DNA of 36,269 bases from a virus. The position numbers and the translations under genes were made by a program. Below the pieces are notes generated by a model. The model saw only the letters and a list, made by a program, of their open reading frames with translations. It did no database searches and was not told where the DNA came from. The stretch lies in IMG/VR virus record IMGVR_UViG_3300028025_003270, positions 1-36,269 of that record. The stretch is one strand, 5' to 3'. Position 1 is the first letter of the stretch. Every line of letters starts with the position of its first letter. Positions 17,092 to 23,244 of the stretch are shown piece by piece.

Positions 17092-19988
17092 TGTCTGGCC
17101 CATGGGAAAAATACGCTGCGCCGCCGCAAAACGGGCCTTGGGACAAATACGCTGCGCCGGATAGCGAAGCGCAGTTAAGCAATAGCGGCCCCGCAGACGC
17201 GCAAGCCCCCAACGGGTCTGTCTACAGGTTTCCCGATGAACTGAGGGCATTTCAGTTCAGCCGGGAAATGCTTAGTACAAAGTCGAAAGACCCAAAAGAC
17301 TTAGACTTCATCGCCAAGAATTACCAAGGCTCGCTTGCCCCCACCCCAGCCCCGACGGAGAAGCAGGCTCCAGTTTCCGGCTTTGCAGCGCCGGGAGTGG
17401 GCTTTCTGTCGGGCTTGTCCAATGTCGGATTAGGCGCGGGTGAGCTTGCGGCAAAAGGTCTTTCGTTCTTGGGGTCTGACGCAGCGGGGCGATTCGCGTC
17501 TGAGACTATCCCTGGTGCGCGCAAGTCTATCGCCGCCGCTACGGCACCTTACGAAGAGCAGTACCCGATGCTTACTGGCGCGGGTAAGCTCGGCGGCGAA
17601 GTTGTCGGCACTCTGCCGGTGGGGTTCGCTGCCGCTGCGGTGCCGGGGCTTTCACCTGCTGCCCGCGCCGCGTTTCGCACTGGCGGCATGAACTTCGGCC
17701 CCCTTAGCGTGGGCAACGTCGCACTTCGGGCAGCAGCAGGCGGCACAGTCGGTGCAGGCAGTGCTGCGTTGACAGGCGATGATGTCGGCATCGCTGCGGG
17801 TCTTGGTGCGGCACTCCCCTTCGGGCTGCAAGCTGGCGCTCGCGCTGCACAAGGTGTTTACAACAGTCTGAAGCCGATCTTCTCACCGTCATCGGTGGCA
17901 CTCAATGCGCTTCGGGAATCGGGTGGTGATGGACTAGAGGACGTTTTGCGGCAGACTCAGGGGATGGCTACCACCCCAGGTTTTCGCCCGACCTTGACAG
18001 AGCGCGCCATCGAGGGTGGGATGGTTAATCCGTCCCTTGCAGCACTTGAGGCGCGCTCTGCGGTGTCCAGCCGGGAGGCCAATAAAGCTGCGGTTCAAGT
18101 TGCGCGTGAGCGGGTCAGCGCACTGGAGGAACAAAAAAAGCGGATTGACGCTGAGATTCTAAGTCGGCAGTCGAACAATCTGCCTCCCGGCGATCTTTCC
18201 AAGGTGCAAAATGAACTTAGTCGCTCACTCGAAAGAGAATACGCTGGGCTGATTCAGCAGTCGGAAGGTCTTCTCGGACAGTCTCGGCAACTCGGGGGGA
18301 CTCTGCCGGAGGGGCAAGCTGCCGCAGGGCAAAGCCTGATTGACTTGGCTCGGGCTGATAGAAAGGCATTCACGCCAACCCTTCGCGCAAAGTACGAAAA
18401 TGCGTTCAAGTTGGCAGGTGACACCCGCATCGACATTACGCCAATTGTTGAAGAAGCCGAGAAAATCCTGGGCCAGCGGCTGGTAGACATCAAGCCAGCT
18501 AACGCGCCTGCTACGGTCAGGGCATTGGCTGAGATGCGCCCCGCGCCACCGCCACCGGAAATGATCGGCAGGGGGCCGCTTGTAAGTACGATGCGTAAGC
18601 CCGCATCCGCACCCGCCCCGATCCCCGGCGCTACGTTGGAGCAACTGGACGCACTTCGCAAGGCGATCAACCAAGACATCGCAGCAGCGACTGCATCGTC
18701 CGATCCCATCGCCGCGCAAAAACTGCGGTTCTTGGGTCAATTGCATCCGCTGCTGGACAAAGCTGCTGACGCCAGCAAACTGTCGCCCGAGGCAAAAGAG
18801 GCGTACACAGACGCGCTTGACACCTACCGCACTGTCAGCGTGCCCAAGTTCAAAACTGGTATCGCCGCAGACATCACACGCGACACCAGTAAGAACCAGT
18901 CGAAGTTGCTGCCCGATAATGTGGTGCGCGAGTTTGTGGGTAACGAAACTAACGCGCAGCAATTCCTCACTACATACGGACGCAATCCTCAAGCGGTTCA
19001 ATCGTTGCGGGATGGGTTTGCGGACATGTTCCGCGCCAATGCTATCGATCCAGTAACCAAGGCGGTGAAGCCGGAGGCAGCGGCAGCGTTTTTGCAAAAG
19101 AACAAACCAGTCATCGATCTGCTACAGCGCAACGGTGTGGACATTCAATCGTCCCTGCAAGCCGTTCAGCAGCGCGCCACGCAGTTGTCCGAGGGCATGG
19201 CTGATCTGACCAAGCAAGCGGAAGCGGTTCGCAAAAAGATTCCGACTGGTGACCCGAAAGACCTTGTTACCCGTTTGCTGGATTCCGGGCCTGACATGGA
19301 CTTCACATTGTCCAAACTCAGCCCCGCCGGTAAGTCTGCGCTGGCCGATGAGGTTGTCACTCGGGTGAACTCCATGTCGCCCGATGAGGCAATGAAGTTC
19401 CTGACCGATAAGCCCAAGACGATCACAAAGGCAGTCGGTGGTAAAGAGGGTTTCGCCTCGATGATGGACTTGGTGAAGTGGCGCGTGGAAGCGTCCAACA
19501 TCGAAAAGTCCATGCCGAAGAACATCGGCCCGACTATCGCAGTGGATACCGGGAATGCGACACCCGCGCAACTGACCGACCTGATGACGTTGGCGAAGGA
19601 CATCAAGCGAATGCAGTACGCAAGTGAAACGGCTAGGTCGGGGTTGGGAGTGGCATCGCCTGCGGCTAAAGCACTTGGCACCGAATCATCGCAGCAAGGT
19701 GGTGTGTCGGCATCGCAGATTCCTACACTGCTGGACTACAAGGTCACGATAGCCAAGAACATTTGGCAGAAACTTGAAGAGAAAGTGAACGCTAGAGCGG
19801 CATCACAATTGGCGCACTACATGATCACTGACCCTGATGCTGCACTCAGGGCACTGGAGGCACAAACAAGACGGCGCACCATGCTCACGCCCCCGTCTGC
19901 CGCATCGACTGCTGCAAAGGTAGCTGTGCCTAAAATAATCACCAATATGTACGGTGGTTCTTCTAACGAAAACGCACTGACTCAATGA
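17091..19988 (+). CDS. Large internal virion/ejection protein, P22 gp16-like position
   Basis: 965 residues, much longer than P22 gp16 (609 aa). It opens with a duplicated motif (PWEKYAAPP... and PWDKYAAPD), followed by FRFPDELRAFQF-like and DFIAKNYQG segments that recur in phage ejection proteins. A Gly/Ala-rich, weakly hydrophobic stretch lies at about residues 95-260, and long charged helices run to the C-terminus. No lytic transglycosylase signature was recognised. It probably enters the envelope to form part of the DNA-conducting channel. Its stop overlaps the lipoprotein start (ATGA). Confidence 0.68.
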   Translation: MSGPWEKYAAPPQNGPWDKYAAPDSEAQLSNSGPADAQAPNGSVYRFPDELRAFQFSREMLSTKSKDPKDLDFIAKNYQGSLAPTPAPTEKQAPVSGFAAPGVGFLSGLSNVGLGAGELAAKGLSFLGSDAAGRFASETIPGARKSIAAATAPYEEQYPMLTGAGKLGGEVVGTLPVGFAAAAVPGLSPAARAAFRTGGMNFGPLSVGNVALRAAAGGTVGAGSAALTGDDVGIAAGLGAALPFGLQAGARAAQGVYNSLKPIFSPSSVALNALRESGGDGLEDVLRQTQGMATTPGFRPTLTERAIEGGMVNPSLAALEARSAVSSREANKAAVQVARERVSALEEQKKRIDAEILSRQSNNLPPGDLSKVQNELSRSLEREYAGLIQQSEGLLGQSRQLGGTLPEGQAAAGQSLIDLARADRKAFTPTLRAKYENAFKLAGDTRIDITPIVEEAEKILGQRLVDIKPANAPATVRALAEMRPAPPPPEMIGRGPLVSTMRKPASAPAPIPGATLEQLDALRKAINQDIAAATASSDPIAAQKLRFLGQLHPLLDKAADASKLSPEAKEAYTDALDTYRTVSVPKFKTGIAADITRDTSKNQSKLLPDNVVREFVGNETNAQQFLTTYGRNPQAVQSLRDGFADMFRANAIDPVTKAVKPEAAAAFLQKNKPVIDLLQRNGVDIQSSLQAVQQRATQLSEGMADLTKQAEAVRKKIPTGDPKDLVTRLLDSGPDMDFTLSKLSPAGKSALADEVVTRVNSMSPDEAMKFLTDKPKTITKAVGGKEGFASMMDLVKWRVEASNIEKSMPKNIGPTIAVDTGNATPAQLTDLMTLAKDIKRMQYASETARSGLGVASPAAKALGTESSQQGGVSASQIPTLLDYKVTIAKNIWQKLEEKVNARAASQLAHYMITDPDAALRALEAQTRRRTMLTPPSAASTAAKVAVPKIITNMYGGSSNENALTQ

Positions 19989-20191
19989 TCAAATACCTCC
20001 CGCTGCTGCTTCTGAGTGCTTGCGCACACACAGACTCAGTTACACAACCGGCTGCGCTTCTCACTGGACAGCACATGCCTGTCTGTTTCTTCGTCTGTAC
20101 ACAGACCGCTTCTATCATCGACAATGATGGTAAGGGCGCGGTGCATGGCGACATTTCCAATTCCGTATCGGTCAAGAAAGGGCCACTATGA
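19985..20191 (+). CDS. Small lipoprotein of the lysis region (68 aa)
   Basis: 68 residues. MIKYLPLLLLSAC gives a short signal with a lipobox (LSAC) and acceptor Cys13; the mature part is about 55 residues and largely polar. It sits between the ejection genes and the endolysin, overlapping both neighbours. It could be an outer-membrane spanin subunit (Rz1-like or unimolecular) or a superinfection-exclusion lipoprotein. The mature part is not notably Pro-rich, so an Rz1 assignment is not secure. Confidence 0.65.
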   Translation: MIKYLPLLLLSACAHTDSVTQPAALLTGQHMPVCFFVCTQTASIIDNDGKGAVHGDISNSVSVKKGPL

Positions 20192-20700
20192 AAAAAAACT
20201 TCGATCAAGCACTCGCATTAGTCCTCAAGAGCGAGGGAGGATGGGTTCACCATGCCAGCGATCCGGGAGGAGAAACAAACAAGGGTGTAACCAAACGAGT
20301 TTGGGAAGCGTGGATCGGACGCCCGTGCAAGCCGGGAGAAATGAAGACGCTGACCAATGAGCAAGTTGCGCCCTTGTATCGCAAAAACTACTGGGATGCT
20401 ATTTTCGGTGACGACTTACCCGCAGGAGTGGACTATGCAGTATTTGATTTTGCTGTTAATGCAGGCCCGCAGCAGGCTAAAAAGACTATTCAAAGGGCGC
20501 TCGGGGTCAACGCCGACGGATCAATCGGGCCAATAACTCTCGCTGCAATCAAGGACGCTGACGGCTCCAAACTGTTGCGCGCCTTTAGCGCCGAGAAAGA
20601 GAAGTTCTATCGTGGCTTGCCGACCTTCGGCACATTTGGTAAGGGTTGGATGAACAGGATTGCTCACGTTGAGGCAGACGCCAAAACGCTGACTGCATGA
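20188..20700 (+). CDS. Endolysin, GH108-type N-acetylmuramidase
   Basis: 170 residues. LKSEGGWVHHASDPGGETNKG (residues about 13-33) is the glycosyl hydrolase 108 signature, with E16 as the expected catalytic acid. The C-terminal half, DFAVNAGPQQAKKTIQRALG then DGSIGPITLAAI, matches the predicted peptidoglycan-binding domain (PG_binding_3) usual in this family. It has no signal sequence, so a holin or pinholin is needed for access to the wall. The small membrane proteins just downstream are candidates. Confidence 0.93.
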   Translation: MKKNFDQALALVLKSEGGWVHHASDPGGETNKGVTKRVWEAWIGRPCKPGEMKTLTNEQVAPLYRKNYWDAIFGDDLPAGVDYAVFDFAVNAGPQQAKKTIQRALGVNADGSIGPITLAAIKDADGSKLLRAFSAEKEKFYRGLPTFGTFGKGWMNRIAHVEADAKTLTA

Positions 20701-20819
20701 TCCTAGAGTTCATCCTGATTGCGGTGGGGATCGTATGGCTCCACCGCAAGATCGCCCAGCAAGACGCCAAGGCTAAGGCCGAGGCAGCGGTGGCGCACGC
20801 CAAGGCGTTAATCAGATGA
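20697..20819 (+). CDS. Mini membrane protein, lysis cassette (40 aa)
   Basis: 40 residues, ATG 20697 overlapping the endolysin TGA (ATGA). The N-terminal hydrophobic stretch (MILEFILIAVGIVWL) forms one short transmembrane helix. A cytoplasmic or periplasmic charged Ala/Lys helix follows, ending AKALIR. The position right after the endolysin makes it a candidate holin partner or inner-membrane spanin fragment. It is too short for a typical Rz. The function is inferred. Confidence 0.6.
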   Translation: MILEFILIAVGIVWLHRKIAQQDAKAKAEAAVAHAKALIR

Positions 20820-20923
20820 TCGAAGAACTGCTGGTGCTGATCATTTTCGGTCTAGTGATCGGTATCTGCGCGGTTGCTATTTTAGCCGCGTGGCTCTACA
20901 TGACTGCGAAAAAAGATGAGTGA
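20816..20923 (+). CDS. Mini membrane protein, lysis cassette (35 aa)
   Basis: 35 residues, ATG 20816 overlapping the previous TGA. Nearly the whole protein is one transmembrane helix (LLVLIIFGLVIGICAVAILA) with a short charged end (TAKKDE). It overlaps the next gene by 8 bases. This could be a pinholin-sized protein. No homologue is recognised, so the lysis role is by neighbourhood only. Confidence 0.58.
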   Translation: MIEELLVLIIFGLVIGICAVAILAAWLYMTAKKDE

Positions 20924-21539
20924 CGAAGATACCCCAAAGAAGATCGACGGCAATAGCGCGCTAACCAGTGTGCTGTCCTACGTTGACAGTCCGTTCAAGC
21001 TGGCCGCGATTGTGGTCATGGGCGTGCTGGCCTTCGGGGGTTATCTTGTCTACGGGCACCAGGATATACTGGTCGATGCTTATAAGCGGGACGCGGAACT
21101 GCCTAAGCTCGACATCGCACGCATCGAAGACACCGTGCCGCTGCTGGTGCGCGAAACAGGTGCCGATGTCGTCGCGGTGCTGGAGGTTAATCAGATTCGG
21201 GGCACCCGAACTGTTATGAGAATGTACACAAAGGATGGCAGGATTAAGGCACAGGAAGGCAACACTGTAAAATTATTCACCGGCAACCCCGATAACGATA
21301 AAGACACCATCGCGCTGATTGCCAATGAAATACCATGCGGGGCATATACGCGAGCGCAGTCGGTTGTCGGGTTGTTTTATAAGGCAGAGGGCGTTACTTT
21401 TACCTGCCGAATTAGCGTGCCCCCCGAGAAAGACTCTTTTGTCGGTCAGATCACTTTAGGATGGCGCGAGCCTCCCGCTGATCTCAGCCACGTTCGCAGC
21501 GTGATGGAAATCGTTAGCGGAACGGCACTGAAAAAATGA
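20916..21539 (+). CDS. Membrane-anchored protein with a soluble sensor-like domain, lysis region
   Basis: 207 residues. LTSVLSYVDSPFKLAAIVVM then GVLAFGGYLVYG (about residues 17-48) gives one transmembrane helix. The remainder is a soluble alpha/beta domain (ETGADVVAVLEVNQIRGTRT ... FVGQITLGWREPP), GAF-like in pattern. I recall similar proteins next to lysozyme genes in other phages of aquatic bacteria, usually unnamed. A holin-like, lysis-timing or exclusion role is possible, but none is shown. It sits in an unbroken chain of ATGA overlaps. Confidence 0.65.
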   Translation: MSDEDTPKKIDGNSALTSVLSYVDSPFKLAAIVVMGVLAFGGYLVYGHQDILVDAYKRDAELPKLDIARIEDTVPLLVRETGADVVAVLEVNQIRGTRTVMRMYTKDGRIKAQEGNTVKLFTGNPDNDKDTIALIANEIPCGAYTRAQSVVGLFYKAEGVTFTCRISVPPEKDSFVGQITLGWREPPADLSHVRSVMEIVSGTALKK

Positions 21540-21679
21540 AAGCTATCCCCCTTCTCCTGATCCTCGCAGCGTGTGGCCCCACCGATGGTGAGCCAATCGA
21601 AGTCAAGCCGATTGAGATTAAGATCACTGTCGAAGGCGGCGAACCGATTAAGGTTTTGCCGATTGTCACAAAAGACTGA
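21536..21679 (+). CDS. Second small lipoprotein (47 aa)
   Basis: 47 residues, ATG 21536 inside the previous stop (ATGA). MKAIPLLLILAAC is a signal with a LAAC lipobox and Cys13. The mature ~35 residues alternate Pro, Glu, Ile and Lys (EPIEVKPIEIKITVEGGEPI), an extended acidic repeat-like chain. It is a candidate outer-membrane spanin partner (Rz1-like) in a Gram-negative host, but the pairing protein is not obvious. Its TGA overlaps the next ATG. Confidence 0.62.
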   Translation: MKAIPLLLILAACGPTDGEPIEVKPIEIKITVEGGEPIKVLPIVTKD

Positions 21680-22038
21680 TGCCCGAGCGTCTTGATGGAC
21701 TCCCTCGCTCGGATGCTCTGAGCGGGCAGCGGGTCTTGGATCAGTATGTCGATGCGCAGAATTCTTGGATGATGCGCTTGATGGCGGAAGAGCAGAAGTC
21801 CTGTGGTGTCATCGCTATCGCCGCTGTTGACTTTGCGCGGCGCATAAACCGGCTGTCCCTAGAACTCGAAACGCACGCCAACCGCGAAGAGTGGGGCAAA
21901 GCTCAGGACGCGGCTGCGAAGATCATGCAGCTTGGCAGGCTTGCCGAGCTTCGTATGCTGATCGTCCATGAGCGTTGCGACTCTGCGTTGAAGTTTGCGC
22001 TCGCCTGCGTCAACGAAGTACCCGATAGAAAACCTTAG
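21679..22038 (+). CDS. Helical unknown protein, end of late operon (119 aa)
   Basis: 119 residues, predicted helical (SGQRVLDQYVDAQNSWMMRL; DFARRINRLSLELETHANRE), no membrane segment, no recognised family. It is the last rightward gene of the late block, translationally coupled to the lipoprotein. Its 3' end overlaps by 29 bases the 3' end of a leftward gene, so the late and early transcripts collide here. No terminator with a T-tract was found. Confidence 0.55.
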   Translation: MPERLDGLPRSDALSGQRVLDQYVDAQNSWMMRLMAEEQKSCGVIAIAAVDFARRINRLSLELETHANREEWGKAQDAAAKIMQLGRLAELRMLIVHERCDSALKFALACVNEVPDRKP

Positions 22039-22183
22039 CCGCGCCGGTATCGGTAGACCCGATCACCAGCGCGATCTCCTTGGCGGCGCTCTCAGCTTGC
22101 ACTCGGTGCTGCCATAAGCCGTACTCCAGTCGCGGCTGTCCGTTGACCACCGGCACCCAGCGCGGGGTTACTTGCGTTCTCAT
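22010..22183 (-). CDS. Small unknown protein (57 aa)
   Basis: 57 residues, from ATG at 22183-22181 to TGA at 22012-22010. A very strong ribosome-binding site (AAGGAGGAGGAAGGAGT) stands just before the start. The protein reads MRTQVTPRWVPVVNGQPRLE and then a helix (QHRVQAESAAKEIALVIGST). No family is recognised. Most of its first half overlaps, in another frame, the end of the upstream HTH gene. It is the last gene of the leftward operon. Confidence 0.6.
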   Translation of the reverse strand: MRTQVTPRWVPVVNGQPRLEYGLWQHRVQAESAAKEIALVIGSTDTGAAKVFYRVLR

Positions 22184-22493
22184 ACTCCTTCCTCCTCCTT
22201 ACTTTCGCTCTGTACTTGAGTTGACGTTGTGCCGGGGTCATGGCGGCGCGGGGCTTGCGGACATCTTCCCTGTCCCCGATGCCGTACACCTTTAAGACAT
22301 ACTGCTTGCGCTCATTCATGCGCCACGCACAGATGTAGGCTGACCCCGCCTTGTGCATTTCCCTGGTGTAGTGCAGCACCGTCACATAGTGCAAACCGCT
22401 GCGCTCTGCCAGTTCCTCGCAGGTGTACTCGCCCGCCAGCATCTCTTTGACCAGCAGTGCGAACGATAGTGCGTTTACTTTGACTTGAGCCAT
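22092..22493 (-). CDS. HTH DNA-binding protein, leftward operon
   Basis: 133 residues from ATG 22493, which has AGGGAGG at good spacing; an upstream ATG at 22520 lacks this. EYTCEELAERSGLHYVTVLH (about residues 22-41) is a clear helix-turn-helix. KAGSAYICAWRMNERKQYVL would be the wing, as in small winged-helix regulators. A basic segment (AQRQLKYRAKVRRRKEYE) follows. The last ~30 residues are low-complexity and lie over the start of the next gene. It is probably a regulator of phage or host transcription. Confidence 0.65.
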   Translation of the reverse strand: MAQVKVNALSFALLVKEMLAGEYTCEELAERSGLHYVTVLHYTREMHKAGSAYICAWRMNERKQYVLKVYGIGDREDVRKPRAAMTPAQRQLKYRAKVRRRKEYENASNPALGAGGQRTAATGVRLMAAPSAS

Positions 22494-22756
22494 CCGCGCA
22501 GCCTCCCTATTTCCACACACGCGCAGTCATAATGCGCTGGCCCCCAAGACCAGCAATTTTCACCGTGGGTGTTTCGCGCGGATGCAGCCGCTTGAATGGC
22601 TGCGGCAATCGGCTCAATCATCTTCGCGCACGCCTCACGCTCGGCATCGGCGATAAGGCAAGCAAACTCAATTAGTTCCTCAATGTACTCCGGGTCAACA
22701 TCAGTGTGACGCTTGTACGCTTCCCGCACCATGCGAGTGATCTCTTCTCGGTTCAT
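22475..22756 (-). CDS. Small helical unknown protein (93 aa)
   Basis: 93 residues from ATG 22756, whose ATGA overlaps the stop of the upstream Cys-rich gene; an ATG two codons earlier is less likely. The sequence is a helix (MNREEITRMVREAYKRHTDV, then EYIEELIEFACLIADAEREA), a linker with CWSWGPAHYDCACVEI, and a basic end. It is a kind of small protein frequent in phage early regions, of unknown role. The stop overlaps the HTH gene start by 19 bases. Confidence 0.62.
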   Translation of the reverse strand: MNREEITRMVREAYKRHTDVDPEYIEELIEFACLIADAEREACAKMIEPIAAAIQAAASARNTHGENCWSWGPAHYDCACVEIGRLRGWLKSK

Positions 22757-22890
22757 TCCCATGACAGAGGTTTCTCCATTCGGTCGCGGTCGCTGCGCTT
22801 AGTCAGGTCAATCTCTTTGACGACCTTGGCAAATTCCTCGCAGGGTTTGCACTTGCCGCACTTCTTCTGACACGGCTTGTAGATTTTCAA
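22753..22890 (-). CDS. Cys-rich mini-protein (45 aa), TTG start
   Basis: 45 residues. The frame opens at TTG 22890-22888, overlapping the upstream TGA as TTGA, and ends with ATGA onto the next gene. Four cysteines close to the N-terminus (C7, C11, C14, C17 in KPCQKKCGKCKPCEEF) form a CxxxCxxCxxC cluster suited to binding zinc or an iron-sulfur centre. A charged tail follows. Both junctions fit the operon's coupling style, which supports the gene. The function is unknown. Confidence 0.55.
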   Translation of the reverse strand: MKIYKPCQKKCGKCKPCEEFAKVVKEIDLTKRSDRDRMEKPLSWE

Positions 22891-23078
22891 AATTCCATCC
22901 TCAGAGTGAACATCACGACACCGCCCGCAACCGTAGCAACGGCATCACGTTTGTCGAACTTGCGGTCATACACTTCCTTCGCAACCGCTGCGACCACCAC
23001 CAACGCAAACGCATCGACAGGGTGCATCGGCGCTACTCCGATGCTTAGTCCGACGATGAAGTGCAGCAACTTATCCAT
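22887..23078 (-). CDS. Small membrane protein, YfiM/VanZ-like pattern (63 aa)
   Basis: 63 residues. MDKLLHFIVGLSIGVAPMHP opens with the DK-LLHF motif, then VDAFALVVVAAVAKEVYDRK and DAVATVAGGVVMF. The order LLHF...AKE-YD...D-ATV-GG is the one seen in small YfiM/DUF2279-like and phage membrane proteins. Two or three short hydrophobic helices are visible. The start overlaps the upstream stop by 8 bases. The role is unknown. Confidence 0.62.
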   Translation of the reverse strand: MDKLLHFIVGLSIGVAPMHPVDAFALVVVAAVAKEVYDRKFDKRDAVATVAGGVVMFTLRMEF

Positions 23079-23244
23079 TACCCCATCCCGTTAACATGAT
23101 TGAAAGCCAAACAATGTACACAACCAGCACTGCTGCTGGCAGGATGTAGTTCACTGCGCTGAACTTGGGTTTTTCCACATGCAGTTGGGCGTAAGGCCCG
23201 AACGCCGATTTCATTGTGCGTGGTACGAATTGTCTGTTGCTCAT
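23071..23244 (-). CDS. Small single-pass membrane protein (57 aa)
   Basis: 57 residues from ATG 23244, with a perfect AAAGGAGG 6 bases upstream and ATGA overlap with the helicase stop. A soluble N-terminal ~30 residues (MSNRQFVPRTMKSAFGPYAQ) is followed by one transmembrane helix (YILPAAVLVVYIVWLSIMLT). No family is recognised. The strong ribosome-binding site indicates efficient expression independent of coupling. Confidence 0.62.
   Translation of the reverse strand: MSNRQFVPRTMKSAFGPYAQLHVEKPKFSAVNYILPAAVLVVYIVWLSIMLTGWGNG

Noticed and set aside
18225-19097. Long minus-strand open frame of 290 residues inside the gp16-position gene
   Set aside because: It is a shadow of the + strand gene: low-complexity, Cys/Arg/Leu-rich translation, no ribosome-binding site, and it lies wholly within a better supported gene.
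22040-22085. Hairpin GGTATCGG/CCGAT... after the late operon as a terminator
   Set aside because: The stem is short and imperfect, lies inside the convergent gene, and has no T-tract on either strand.
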